This document shows positions 10,784 through 20,480 of a DNA stretch of 64,000 nt, one piece after another (the first letter of the stretch is position 1; each line of letters starts with the position of its first letter). Origin of the DNA: an uncultured SAR86 cluster bacterium (GTDB lineage Bacteria; Pseudomonadota; Gammaproteobacteria; Magnimaribacterales; AG-339-G14). The DNA is taken from contig CABYXE010000001.1 in NCBI GenBank assembly GCA_902522825.1, positions 124,001 through 188,000 of the forward strand. The letters run 5' to 3'. Position numbers and translations under genes: made by a program. The notes under the pieces were generated by a model. The model was not told the origin of the DNA, ran no database searches, and saw only the letters and a program-made list of their open reading frames with translations.

Positions 10784-11130
10784 TTAAGTGTTTTAAAAAT
10801 TTCAAGTTTAAACGGGTTAGATTTTGCTTCTGAAGAAACCTCAACAGAGACGCCCAAAGAGTTTTGAGCTTTATTGAGATTAATAGTTCTTTTCCAAGTA
10901 AATGAATTTCCCATCATTACTTCTTTTTGACTTGAAATGTTATTAGTTAAAAAATTATCATCATAATAAGAAAGCAATAAGATGTTTTCAGCGATCGTTG
11001 AAGAGTAAAAGTTATCTCTTAATGTAATGAAATTTTTAGTAGAAAATGAAATGCTTGATAGGCCAGCTGCCGCGACTATAGATAAAATTAAGAGAGAAAC
11101 TAAAACTTCTACTAAAGTGAAACCTTTCAC
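10780..11130 (-). CDS. gspI: Type II secretion system minor pseudopilin I
   Basis: MKGFTLVEVLVSLLILSIVAAAGL prepilin N-terminus; GspI-size protein. Confidence 0.8.
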   Translation of the reverse strand: MKGFTLVEVLVSLLILSIVAAAGLSSISFSTKNFITLRDNFYSSTIAENILLLSYYDDNFLTNNISSQKEVMMGNSFTWKRTINLNKAQNSLGVSVEVSSEAKSNPFKLEIFKTLK

Positions 11131-11135
11131 TTAAA

Positions 11136-11591
11136 TCAATCCCAATTTGTAATATCGGCATCAAGGCCTTCCCCGCCTTTCTGACCGTCTGCACCTAAAG
11201 AAATAATATTAAAAGGCTTATTATTTGTTCCTGGTCTTTCATACAGATAGTCGCTACCCCAAGGGTCTACTTCTAATCTTCGGATATACCCTCCTTGTCT
11301 GTATCGCTCCGAAAATCTGTTATTAGAGGGTTTTTCTATAAGAGCTTTCAATCCTTCTTGCTTAGTTGGATAAGAAAACATATCTAATCTATAAAGCTCC
11401 AATGCTTGTTCCATTATTCTTATATCAGCCCTAGCTTTATCAACTCTTGCTCTATCTTGACTTGGCAGAACGTTTATAGCCACTACAGCGGTTAGCATTC
11501 CTATAATCATTAGAACTACCAATATTTCGATCAAACTAAATCCACTATCTAAAGATTTAAAATTTACTTTTTTGTTGGTCTTTTTTTTCAT
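11136..11591 (-). CDS. gspG: Type II secretion system major pseudopilin G
   Basis: GFSLIEILVVLMIIGMLTAVV; 'VDPWGSDYLYERPG', 'ISLGADGQKGGEG'. Confidence 0.97.
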   Translation of the reverse strand: MKKKTNKKVNFKSLDSGFSLIEILVVLMIIGMLTAVVAINVLPSQDRARVDKARADIRIMEQALELYRLDMFSYPTKQEGLKALIEKPSNNRFSERYRQGGYIRRLEVDPWGSDYLYERPGTNNKPFNIISLGADGQKGGEGLDADITNWD

Positions 11592-12796
11592 AATGTTGTG
11601 GTTAATGTATTTAATTGAATTAAAGGCAGAAGAATTGCTAAAACAATCAAGGCAACAAAAACTCCTAAAATTATAATAACTAATGGTTCAAGAAGATTCA
11701 TAGCAATTTTTGAAGAATTTTTAAATCTTGTTTCTAGATAATCAGATAATTTGGATAACATTTCTTCTAATTTTCCAGATTTTTCTCCATTTTGAATCAT
11801 TTGAATTACGAGAGGGGGGATGACATTAACTTTTTCTAACGATTTTGCAATTGATTCCCCTTCTGCAACTTTCATCGAAGCATTGTTTATTGAAGATCTT
11901 AAATAACTATTTGAAATTGTATCTGACGAAATTTGAAGAGCATCTAAAATAGATACGTTGCCAAGTCTCAATAAACTTAATGAACTTGTAAACCTTGATA
12001 AATCAGCGTCAAGAAGAAAATTTTTAATTACCGGAATTTTTAAAAGGAATTTATCAAATTTTAGCTTTATTTTTTTTGAATCAAAATATCTAAGCGAGAG
12101 AAAAATTAAAAATATAGAAGAAAATAAAGAAATCTGAAAAAAAGAGCTAGCTAGAATTTCAGATAAAAAAATAAGTGATTTTGTTAAAAGAGGTAAATCT
12201 CTATTTAAAGTTGTAAATTGAGAAACAACATCAGGTACTACATAAATCAATAATAGACTTATTATTCCAATAGCCACAGAAAACAAAATTAGGGGATAAA
12301 CTAAAGCTCCAGTAATTTCTTGCGTCATATTTGCTCTTTTTTCTAAAAGATCAGAAGTTTTTTCTAAAATTACACCTAGTTCTCCTGATGATTCTCCAGC
12401 TTTTATAAGAGAACAGTAAAGTCTATCGAATGATTCGGGATGATCCTCCAATGATTCTGATAATTTATATCCTGATTTAACTTTTAAGGATACTTGTCTC
12501 AATTTATTTCCTATTCGGGGTGAGTCTATTTGCTCAGACACTGAATCAAGAGCTTGATCAACCGGTATCCCACTATTTACTAATGTAGATAACTGTCTCG
12601 ATATTAAAGATAATTTTGAATAGCCAATTGAAGAAAAGAAACTAAAATTAAATCTTTTATTAGATTGTTTTAATTTTAAAGGAATAAGCTTTCTATTTTT
12701 TAACTCATTTTGTGCGTCATCTAGATTCTCAGCCACTAAAAAACCTTTTTCAGTTTCTCCTTTTTGATCCATTGCTTTATATGAAAAACTAGCCAT
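11588..12796 (-). CDS. gspF: Type II secretion system inner membrane protein F
   Basis: FSYKAMDQKGETEKGF; 'LIKAGESSGELGVILEK'; two GspF domains. Confidence 0.96.
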   Translation of the reverse strand: MASFSYKAMDQKGETEKGFLVAENLDDAQNELKNRKLIPLKLKQSNKRFNFSFFSSIGYSKLSLISRQLSTLVNSGIPVDQALDSVSEQIDSPRIGNKLRQVSLKVKSGYKLSESLEDHPESFDRLYCSLIKAGESSGELGVILEKTSDLLEKRANMTQEITGALVYPLILFSVAIGIISLLLIYVVPDVVSQFTTLNRDLPLLTKSLIFLSEILASSFFQISLFSSIFLIFLSLRYFDSKKIKLKFDKFLLKIPVIKNFLLDADLSRFTSSLSLLRLGNVSILDALQISSDTISNSYLRSSINNASMKVAEGESIAKSLEKVNVIPPLVIQMIQNGEKSGKLEEMLSKLSDYLETRFKNSSKIAMNLLEPLVIIILGVFVALIVLAILLPLIQLNTLTTTL

Positions 12797-12798
12797 AT

Positions 12799-14169
12799 TT
12801 AGTCAATTTCTTTAAGCACTCTTTTTACTTCTAAATTAGAAGTAATTCCTTTTTTTACTTTATCTTCGCCGTCTACTGTCAAAGATTTATATTTTTTAAA
12901 AGCATTTTTCCTTATTGCGTCCTCATCAATTGAGTCATTTATTAATTTTTTTATTTCAGTATCAATTTTAATTATTTCGAAAATACCTATTCTTCCTGAA
13001 AAGCTTTCTTTACCACTTAGCTTTCTTACCAATCTTTGAGCGATTACCATTTTTACTGTGCTAGCCAGAAGATATGGTTCTACTCCCATATCAATTAATC
13101 GTGTTATTGCTCCAACTGAATCGTTCGTATGAATAGTAGATAAAACTAAGTGGCCAGTTAAGCTTGCTTGTATAGCTATTTCAGCAGTTTCTTTATCTCT
13201 TATTTCTCCAACCATAACTACATCTGGATCTTGTCTTAATATTGCTCGTAAGCCTTTAGCAAAAGATAGCCCTACTTTATTATTAACTTGAGTTTGGCCT
13301 ACTCCTTCTAATGCGTATTCAATGGGATCTTCAACAGTCAAAATATTACGAGTTTGATCATTTAAAAAGTTTAAACCTGAATAAAGAGTAGTTGTTTTTC
13401 CTGAGCCAGTAGGACCTGTTACTAAGATTATTCCGCTTGTGCTTTTTAGCTGTTTTAAGAAATCTTTTGTCATTTCATCTGTCATTCCTAGTTCTTTCAA
13501 ATCTAAGCTAACGTCAGCTTTATCTAGCAATCTCAAAACTAGTCTTTCTCCAAAACTTGATGGCAAAGTTGATACTCTTATATCAACCCATTTTTCTCCA
13601 AATTTTAATGACATCCTGCCGTCTTGAGGAACCCTTCGCTCTGCAATATCTAGATTAGACATAATTTTTATTCTTGCATTCAATAGAGGAGCAATTCTGC
13701 TACTAGGATTTAATTTCTCCTTTAAAATTCCATCAATTCTAAATCTAATGGATAAATTTTCTTCATAAGGCTCAATATGAATATCTGAAGCGCCATCTTT
13801 GATAGCTTCAGATAAAATAGCGTTTATTAATCTTATGACTGGAGCATCATTTTTATCATCGAGTAAATCTTCAGTTTTTGGAAGATTTGAAACTAACGAA
13901 TCAAGATCAATATTTTCATCAATCCCTTCAATTAAATCTTCTGATGAAGAAGAGTTATTTGTAAAATTATTTGATAAAGATTTATTAAATTCTTGTGGAG
14001 AAACTTTTGTTAAATCTAAAGGTAAATTAAAATATTTTTGCAGATACGAAATTGCAGAAATTTTTGTATCTTCAGTACATTTTATTATTAATAAGTTTTT
14101 ATCCCTTTCTACAAGAACATGATTTTCTTTGCAGTATTTATAATCTAAGTCAATTCCTTCATTGTTCAT
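12799..14169 (-). CDS. gspE: Type II secretion system ATPase E
   Basis: [15 protein letters not shown] Walker [44 protein letters not shown]. Confidence 0.96.
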   Translation of the reverse strand: MNNEGIDLDYKYCKENHVLVERDKNLLIIKCTEDTKISAISYLQKYFNLPLDLTKVSPQEFNKSLSNNFTNNSSSSEDLIEGIDENIDLDSLVSNLPKTEDLLDDKNDAPVIRLINAILSEAIKDGASDIHIEPYEENLSIRFRIDGILKEKLNPSSRIAPLLNARIKIMSNLDIAERRVPQDGRMSLKFGEKWVDIRVSTLPSSFGERLVLRLLDKADVSLDLKELGMTDEMTKDFLKQLKSTSGIILVTGPTGSGKTTTLYSGLNFLNDQTRNILTVEDPIEYALEGVGQTQVNNKVGLSFAKGLRAILRQDPDVVMVGEIRDKETAEIAIQASLTGHLVLSTIHTNDSVGAITRLIDMGVEPYLLASTVKMVIAQRLVRKLSGKESFSGRIGIFEIIKIDTEIKKLINDSIDEDAIRKNAFKKYKSLTVDGEDKVKKGITSNLEVKRVLKEID

Positions 14170-14182
14170 CTAACTTTCTTTC

Positions 14183-16075
14183 CTAATCATTAATTAGGTC
14201 TTCTAATACTTTTAAATCAGGAGTGGGTCTACCATTTTTATTTTTTAAAATTTGCTCAGCTTTAAGCAAATTGTATTTTTCATTTGTGATGGCTTGCATA
14301 TCTGCAGCATCTCTTACTATTGTTGGCTTTAAAAAAACAACCAAATTCTTTTTTGATCTGGAAGTAGTTGTTGATTTAAATAATCTGCCTAGAAGTGGAA
14401 TATCTCCCAAAATAGGGACTTTCCTTTCTGATTCTTGCACATCATCACTTATCAAGCCTCCAAGTACGATAATTTCACTATCTTCAACCATAACAGCTGT
14501 TTTAATTTCTCTTTTATTTGTCGCTATTTCTGAAGCCCCTATAAGTAATGGCCCATAAACACTTGATACTTCTTGCTCAATATCGAGTCTTATAGAGTTT
14601 CCTTCGTTAATCTGAGGTTTAACTAAAAGCTTTACTCCAACTTCTTCTCTGCTCACTGTTCTAAAAGGATTAGAGTTATCTGATCCTAATGATTCACCAG
14701 TTGTAATTGGTATTTCTTGACCAACTATAATTGACGATTGTTCATTATCCATTGTCAGGATTGAAGGAGTTGAAAGAACATTAGAATCTGTATCCTTACG
14801 TAGAACATTAAGAATAGCAGCAAAGCTTTTTTGATCTTTTTTATATTTTCCTATTCCAGCTGCAAAACCATCTAAAGTTAATAACGACTGAGCTGCTGCA
14901 GGAATAGAAGATGAACCAGATGTAGTGTTATAAACTTCTCCCCCAACAATCGCGGTTAAATCTGGATTTGGGTTACCAAATCTTTGAGAAATAATTGGCG
15001 TATCAGATCCATCTCCTGAGAAAAGAATTTGAACTCCTAATTCTTTAGCCAAAGTGTCAGATATTTCCACAATAATGGCTTCAACTAAGACTTGCGCCCT
15101 TTTAATATCAAGTCTTGAAATAACATCTTCTATAGCTGTCATTATTTCAGGATCCGCGGAAATAACTAAAGAGTTTGTTCCTTCATGGGCTTCGATGCTA
15201 GTTTTTATTTTATTAGTGCTTCGCTCTTTTGAAGATAAATTTTCTGATAAATTCTTTAAGATTTTTTCAAGAGACTTTGCGTCAGCATACTTCAGATATT
15301 TTACTTTTAATGTATTAGAACCACTTTGCTTAGTATCTAAATTTTGTATTAAAGATTTCATTCTTTCAACTACAGGCTCATCTCCTACCAGTAAAATACT
15401 GTTACTTCTATCAATTGAATAGGAAGTAAATTGATTAGGATTCATCCCTCCAGAATTATCATTGAATATTTTATCGATTATTTTTGAGACTTCTTTTGAG
15501 GAAGAATAAGATAGCTTAATAAGTTCATATTTTTCACCAGGCGTCTTATCAAGCTCATTTATTATGCCTCTTAATTTTTTTACGTTTCCTGCCCTATCAG
15601 CAATTATTAAAGAGTTAGTTGGCTCATAAATAGCTAAATGACCCTGCGAAGATATAATAGGTCTGAGAAGTGAAATTAAAGAATTAACTGATGCAAACTT
15701 AGGCTTAATGATATCTGTAACAAATTTATCAGCTGGACTATTTAACCTTGAAAAAGTATTGAAAGATTGTCTTCCGCTTACCTCTGGAACAATTTTTGTT
15801 GCATTATCTTGCTCTACAGCAGCGTAACCATGAACAGCTAAAACAGATAAAAGAACTTCGTAAGCTTCATCAATAGATAAATCTGCACGAGAAATAATAG
15901 TTATTTTTGCGTTTATTCTAGGATCAACTATAAAGGTTTTTCCAGTTAACGAAGAGATATCAGAAATAAATGCTCTAATGTCAGCGTCTCTCATATTAAT
16001 TGTTACGGAGTGACTGTAGAAAGAAATTAACAGCGTCAGAGACACACAAAATTTAAAATAATTTCTTAAAAGCAT
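14183..16075 (-). CDS. gspD: Type II secretion system secretin D
   Basis: 630 aa; signal peptide, N-domains, 'VPILGDIPLLGRLFKST' secretin signature. Confidence 0.96.
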   Translation of the reverse strand: MLLRNYFKFCVSLTLLISFYSHSVTINMRDADIRAFISDISSLTGKTFIVDPRINAKITIISRADLSIDEAYEVLLSVLAVHGYAAVEQDNATKIVPEVSGRQSFNTFSRLNSPADKFVTDIIKPKFASVNSLISLLRPIISSQGHLAIYEPTNSLIIADRAGNVKKLRGIINELDKTPGEKYELIKLSYSSSKEVSKIIDKIFNDNSGGMNPNQFTSYSIDRSNSILLVGDEPVVERMKSLIQNLDTKQSGSNTLKVKYLKYADAKSLEKILKNLSENLSSKERSTNKIKTSIEAHEGTNSLVISADPEIMTAIEDVISRLDIKRAQVLVEAIIVEISDTLAKELGVQILFSGDGSDTPIISQRFGNPNPDLTAIVGGEVYNTTSGSSSIPAAAQSLLTLDGFAAGIGKYKKDQKSFAAILNVLRKDTDSNVLSTPSILTMDNEQSSIIVGQEIPITTGESLGSDNSNPFRTVSREEVGVKLLVKPQINEGNSIRLDIEQEVSSVYGPLLIGASEIATNKREIKTAVMVEDSEIIVLGGLISDDVQESERKVPILGDIPLLGRLFKSTTTSRSKKNLVVFLKPTIVRDAADMQAITNEKYNLLKAEQILKNKNGRPTPDLKVLEDLIND

Positions 16076-16080
16076 TTTGT

Positions 16081-16914
16081 TTAATTAATTTTTATCCCAA
16101 TTGAAACTGGATTATTGTTTCTTAGAATCTCAAGATTAAGATTTTTTGGTTCATCGAATAAAGTCTCTAAATTAGAAAGATAGTTTTCATTTAAATCAGA
16201 AACTAAAAAGCCATTAACTGAAACAAGCACATCGCCAGGCAATAGATCTAAATTTACAAAAAACTCTTTGTTTTCACCTGGGTTAACTTCTAATCCTGTA
16301 AGGGTCCCATTTAAAAAAATTGGAACAAAAGAAATTACATCTAATATATTCTGGTTTGAAAGCCACTCCGCAGAAATAATGTTTTCTGGTTTTTCTGTAA
16401 TAGGTTTATTCAAAATTTCTTTATCAATTCCTGAAATTAAACTGATCTCATTAAATGAGAGACTTTCTGGAACTCCTGATCTATTGATAGTCACATAATC
16501 TTTATGGATAGACTCTAAAAAAACATTATCTAACACTTGATCGCCGGGTAAGTACTCTTTTTGATCTGATTTATTTAAACCTATGATCGCAAAATTTTTA
16601 TCTTCAGAAGAGGTAACACCAAACAGTTTTAGGGATAAAGATGTTTCTGGTGCTTTAACTAGGTCCAATATGGAGTTTGATAGTTCAACTGAATCATATC
16701 TTGGTAAAAAAGGATTTTTATCAATTTTATTAACATTTATTCTTCCAGCAACAGATTTATTTATGATCACTTTCTCTGCAAAAACAATGTCTAAAATCAC
16801 ACTGGATGTTTCGAAGGAAAATATCAAGATGATAACTGCGATCAAAATAGTTTTGATTTTATTAGAAATAAAATTAACAGTTCTATTGAAAATTTTTAAA
16901 AAATCTATGCTCAC
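16081..16914 (-). CDS. gspC: Type II secretion system protein C with PDZ-like domain
   Basis: N-terminal TM, homology region 'LFGVTSSEDKNFAIIGLN', PDZ-like 'LLPGDVLVSVNGFLVSDL'. Confidence 0.85.
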   Translation of the reverse strand: MSIDFLKIFNRTVNFISNKIKTILIAVIILIFSFETSSVILDIVFAEKVIINKSVAGRINVNKIDKNPFLPRYDSVELSNSILDLVKAPETSLSLKLFGVTSSEDKNFAIIGLNKSDQKEYLPGDQVLDNVFLESIHKDYVTINRSGVPESLSFNEISLISGIDKEILNKPITEKPENIISAEWLSNQNILDVISFVPIFLNGTLTGLEVNPGENKEFFVNLDLLPGDVLVSVNGFLVSDLNENYLSNLETLFDEPKNLNLEILRNNNPVSIGIKIN

Positions 16915-16993
16915 TATATAACTATATTTATTTAGTTCCCTCGAATAATATTATCTAATATGAAAGCTATATTACAGCTATTTAAATAACAAA

Positions 16994-17761
16994 TTGAATA
17001 ATATTAACTTTATGGAAATTTTATATATGTTCGTTTTAGGTCTTATATTTGGAAGTTTTCTAAATAGCCTGTCTTTTAGAATTCCATACATACTGAACTA
17101 TCAATCTTCTGTAGAAGAGATCCCTGATATGGGGCTGTCTTTTCCGAGGTCTTTTTGTCCAAATTGCAAAAACCCTTTATCGATATTTTCACTGATACCG
17201 GTTTTTAGCTATTTGATTCAATCAGGTAAGTGTAAAAACTGTAAAGAGTCGATCTCTATTACTTATCCTTTTTTTGAAATCTTATTAGGCATTTTATTTG
17301 CTTTAATATTTATAAAGTTTAATGCAATAAATTTTTTATTAATCTTAAATTGTATTTTAGTTTTTACTTTGATCTTAGTTGCGCGCATTGACGAAAGTTT
17401 TTTTAAAATCCCAATAGCTTTGAATTTAATATTTTTATTTAATGGAATTTTGTTAAACCTTTATAATTGGACTTTCAACTTGGGCGTCTTATCCTTTTTT
17501 ATTTCTTTATTTTTATTAGTTTCAATAAAATATTTGACTGATTTTATTCTAAAAAAAGATTCATTTGGTTGGGGAGATATAATATTGATATCTAATCTAT
17601 CTCTGTTTTTTGGTATTTACAATTTACCCTTTATTTTATTTGTCTCATCTTTATCAGGAATAATTTGGTATTTTTATAAGAAGAGAAATGCTTTGGAAAA
17701 AACTATAGCTTTTGGTCCGCACATTGCTTTGTCTGGAATTTGGTTATTATTTATTCTTTGA
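16994..17761 (+). CDS. Prepilin peptidase (GspO/PilD)
   Basis: GSFLNSLSFRIP, CPNC..CKNC zinc motif, GWGDIILI aspartate motif. Start ambiguous (TTG at 16994 or ATG at 17012). Confidence 0.92.
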   Translation: MNNINFMEILYMFVLGLIFGSFLNSLSFRIPYILNYQSSVEEIPDMGLSFPRSFCPNCKNPLSIFSLIPVFSYLIQSGKCKNCKESISITYPFFEILLGILFALIFIKFNAINFLLILNCILVFTLILVARIDESFFKIPIALNLIFLFNGILLNLYNWTFNLGVLSFFISLFLLVSIKYLTDFILKKDSFGWGDIILISNLSLFFGIYNLPFILFVSSLSGIIWYFYKKRNALEKTIAFGPHIALSGIWLLFIL

Positions 17762-17771
17762 ATAAAAAACT

Positions 17772-19022
17772 TTAAACACTAAAAATTATTCTTAATAAAA
17801 TATAGAATAAAATTGTAAAAGCTGCTCCAGCTGGAATAGTTACTAACCATGAAGCAATTATTCTCTTTATGGAAGCATAATCTAAATGTTCTGCGCCTTT
17901 AGCTAGACCAACACCTATAACTCCACCAACTAGTGTATGTGTAGTTGAAATAGGAAACCCAAGATAAGTTGCAGCAACAACAGTAGACGCTGTGGCCATT
18001 TCCGCGGAGAAGCCAAGACTAGGAGTTAGAGCTGTAATTTTTTTTCCAACTGTTGAGATGACCCTGGAACCCAGAGTTGCTAGACCAAAAACTATTCCAA
18101 TACCTCCAACAAGTAACACCCATGGGCTGATTGAAGATTTTGATCCTATTTCGCCAGTATCCACAACACTTACTACTGCTGCCAAAGGTCCAATTGCATT
18201 TGCAACATCATTTGAACCATGGGCAAAAGCCATGGCGCTAGCAGAAACTATCATTAGCAATCCAAATGCAAATTCAATGCCGCCTTCTCTCATTATTTGA
18301 TCTTTATTCCTTCTTAAAAAAAATGCTGTTCCAGTTGCAACAATAATGCTAAAAATTAAAGTAAATAAATAAATTTCATTTTCTGAAAATTCTATTCCTA
18401 CATGTTTAAGACCTTTCCTTGCTGTGACGAGTGAAATAACGACTGCTACTAGAAAACTATATAATGGGATAAAAGTGATAGCTGCTTTTCCAGGATTGGC
18501 TCTATCTAAAATTAATTTTTTTGCAGATATATAAAGTCCAAAGGCTAAAGTTCCAGAAAATAAAGGGGAAGTTACCCAACTCATTGCTATATTACCAACC
18601 TTGCTCCAAGATACAGCATCTACTCCCTTAGAAATTAGTACAAAACCAATAATAGCTCCCACTATTGAGTGAGTAGTAGAAACAGGCCAGCCTCTTAAAC
18701 TTGCGATAAACAACCAAGTGCCTCCCGCTAAAAGAGCAGATATCATTCCGATCACAAATATATTTACATCATTTGCATAGAGATTTGGATCTACGATGCC
18801 CTTTCTAATTGTAGAAGTTACTTCTCCACCTGCTAAAAAGGCTCCTAAAAATTCAAAAATAGCCGCAATTATAATTGCCTGTTTAATAGTTATAGCTTTG
18901 CTTCCTACAGAAGTCCCCATGGAGTTTGCAACATCGTTAGCACCAATGCCAAAAGCCATAAAAAACCCAATAAATCCTGCAAGCAAAAGTATATTGAAAG
19001 GATCCAAAAATAAAGTTTCCAT
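17772..19022 (-). CDS. pit: Inorganic phosphate transporter, PiT family
   Basis: GANDVANSMGTSVGS and AHGSNDVANAIGPLAA duplicated GANDVANA motifs; STTHSIVGA / STTHTLVGG. Confidence 0.95.
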   Translation of the reverse strand: METLFLDPFNILLLAGFIGFFMAFGIGANDVANSMGTSVGSKAITIKQAIIIAAIFEFLGAFLAGGEVTSTIRKGIVDPNLYANDVNIFVIGMISALLAGGTWLFIASLRGWPVSTTHSIVGAIIGFVLISKGVDAVSWSKVGNIAMSWVTSPLFSGTLAFGLYISAKKLILDRANPGKAAITFIPLYSFLVAVVISLVTARKGLKHVGIEFSENEIYLFTLIFSIIVATGTAFFLRRNKDQIMREGGIEFAFGLLMIVSASAMAFAHGSNDVANAIGPLAAVVSVVDTGEIGSKSSISPWVLLVGGIGIVFGLATLGSRVISTVGKKITALTPSLGFSAEMATASTVVAATYLGFPISTTHTLVGGVIGVGLAKGAEHLDYASIKRIIASWLVTIPAGAAFTILFYILLRIIFSV

Positions 19023-19086
19023 ATTTAAACTCTCTAAATTTAATAATAATTAAACTACAAGATTGTTGAGAAACTATTGCCGTAGT

Positions 19087-19126
19087 GTGACTAAATTTAG
19101 ATATTTAAGTGAAATTTAGGTGAAAT
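19087..19126 (-). promoter_or_regulatory. Putative PhoB-binding array upstream of pit (11-bp-phased repeats)
   Basis: GTGACTA-AATT-TAGATAT-TTAA-GTGAAAT-TTAG-GTGAAAT (+ strand); the last two 7-mers are identical with a 4-bp spacer. 7-4-7 layout and partial match to CTGTCAT-N4-CTGTCAT on the minus strand, oriented toward pit. Confidence 0.6.
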
Positions 19127-19193
19127 AGTAAGTAATTCGTTTCCTTGCTAGTTTAGGATGAATTATGAGATGAGGTGTTTTTAACAGAGATAT

Positions 19194-19319
19194 TTACGAA
19201 AAATAAAGAACTGCTGCCAAAACTACCCATAAAGAAATAAAACCAACTATCATCATCTCTTGTGCTTGAGAGTTTGCAGGCATTAATCCTTGGTCTTTAA
19301 GAACTGTTTTAGTATTCAT
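19194..19319 (-). CDS. Small (41 aa) single-TM hypothetical protein
   Basis: MNTKTVLKDQGLMPANSQAQEMMIVGFISLWVVLAAVLYFS; internal ATG of the 62-aa ORF chosen because the longer start would run through the 19336-19355 palindrome. Confidence 0.45.
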   Translation of the reverse strand: MNTKTVLKDQGLMPANSQAQEMMIVGFISLWVVLAAVLYFS

Positions 19320-19400
19320 ATTTATTAGTAACTTATGTGACACTTTTTTGTCACACAAAAGACACAATAGACTAATTTTCAAAAAAAAACCAGTTTTTTT

Positions 19401-19433
19401 AAAAAACTTTTAAATTTAAATAATTAAAAGTTT
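19401..19433 (-). terminator. Candidate intrinsic terminator of the porin gene
   Basis: Minus strand AACTTTTAA-ttatttaaatt-TTAAAAGTT followed by TTTT; stem starts within the last codons/stop of the porin. Confidence 0.45.
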
Positions 19434-20395
19434 ACTTCTATTCCTATTCCAGTGTAATCCTTAGGCTGATTTGAAATAGAGATTACGCCATCCTCATGCT
19501 CAGTATCGTAAAAGAATAATTTAACTTTTTTTGCGAGTTTATAATCTATTCCAAATGAAGTTACATCGTCTTGAGTAATACCATTTTCATCTTCCTTATC
19601 CATAGTTTGGAATTTAACAGTTAATTTGTCAGTTGCTTTCCAAGCAATGTTAAACATAGTTGAATCATCTTTTGAGGTTCCTATTTCAGATTCTTGATCA
19701 ATAAATCCAATTTTAACTGGTCCAATAGGAACTTGTATCACAATTCTTGTGTGATCCTCTCCACTTGACTTTGTACTGTTGTCTTCAAAAGCGTAAGCGG
19801 CATAGATTTTTTTAGTTTTATAAGAAATAGCATAAGCCTTGGCATCCCTATTTCCTGTACCGCCATTAGCTGCAGATCCACCATCACTAAAATTATATTT
19901 AAATTGAAAGCCACCACCAAAGACCGGAGATTCGTAACCCAGAAAATCTGACGTTCTATCTTCTCCACTGAAAGTAGTTTTAATGTCACCTCTTAGGTCA
20001 TTGAATAAATCGACTTTGCCTTGAGCAAGTTTCAAATAAGTATCGTGAAATCCCAGCTTAACTGTTCCCCAATCACCCTTAAGACCAACAAAGGTATTTC
20101 TTTGTTTTGCAATCATGGCAGATTTAGTAACATATCCATTGGAATTTTTTACTTCATCTTGCGCATAGCCATCGGTAGGATCTATTTCGTATTCAATTTG
20201 ATAAATCCCAATCAACCCATCAAGATCCTCAGTGCCTTTTATTCCCAATCTAGAAGCATTATTAACATAATCGTCAGTTCCATCTCCATCATCAGCTGCA
20301 ATATTTATTTTTCCATAAACCTTAGGCGTGGCAAGAGAATTGCTAGAAAGCAAAGAAACTAAAATCGTTAGTAACAAAAAATTTAATTTTTTCAT
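19424..20395 (-). CDS. Outer-membrane porin (Gram-negative porin family)
   Basis: Signal peptide ending SLA/TPKVYGKINIA; 'NNASRLGIKGTEDLDGLIGIYQIEYEID', 'RNTFVGLKGDWGTVKLGFHDT'; terminal Phe in GIGIEVNF. Confidence 0.88.
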   Translation of the reverse strand: MKKLNFLLLTILVSLLSSNSLATPKVYGKINIAADDGDGTDDYVNNASRLGIKGTEDLDGLIGIYQIEYEIDPTDGYAQDEVKNSNGYVTKSAMIAKQRNTFVGLKGDWGTVKLGFHDTYLKLAQGKVDLFNDLRGDIKTTFSGEDRTSDFLGYESPVFGGGFQFKYNFSDGGSAANGGTGNRDAKAYAISYKTKKIYAAYAFEDNSTKSSGEDHTRIVIQVPIGPVKIGFIDQESEIGTSKDDSTMFNIAWKATDKLTVKFQTMDKEDENGITQDDVTSFGIDYKLAKKVKLFFYDTEHEDGVISISNQPKDYTGIGIEVNF

Positions 20396-20480
20396 ATTTT
20401 CCTGAAAATATAATTTATTGATATTTTAATTTATTTTATTTGCTCTTTATTGAGATTTGATTGCGAAATAGGGAAGATAA

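Noticed and set aside
13799-14122. 107-aa + strand ORF antisense to gspE, and similar antisense ORFs (e.g. 7682-8020, 14223-14558, 15054-15422, 16583-16921, 26812-27138, 37856-38140, 46405-46689, 51665-52021, 56504-56764, 58982-59284)
   Set aside because: All lie fully within or mostly within strongly supported genes on the opposite strand and have Ser/Leu/Ile-rich antisense composition.
16960-16989. Nine-codon ORF MKAILQLFK upstream of the prepilin peptidase
   Set aside because: Too short; expected by chance, no attenuator structure seen.
19336-19355. Reading the TGTGACA-N6-TGTCACA palindrome as a CRP or direct-repeat Pho box
   Set aside because: CRP needs TGTGA-N6-TCACA (here N10) and Pho boxes are direct 7-4-7 repeats; kept only as an unassigned palindrome.
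19738-19989. 83-aa minus-strand ORF inside the porin, and 20021-20362 + strand ORF
   Set aside because: Alternative frames of a well supported porin; no motif or RBS support.
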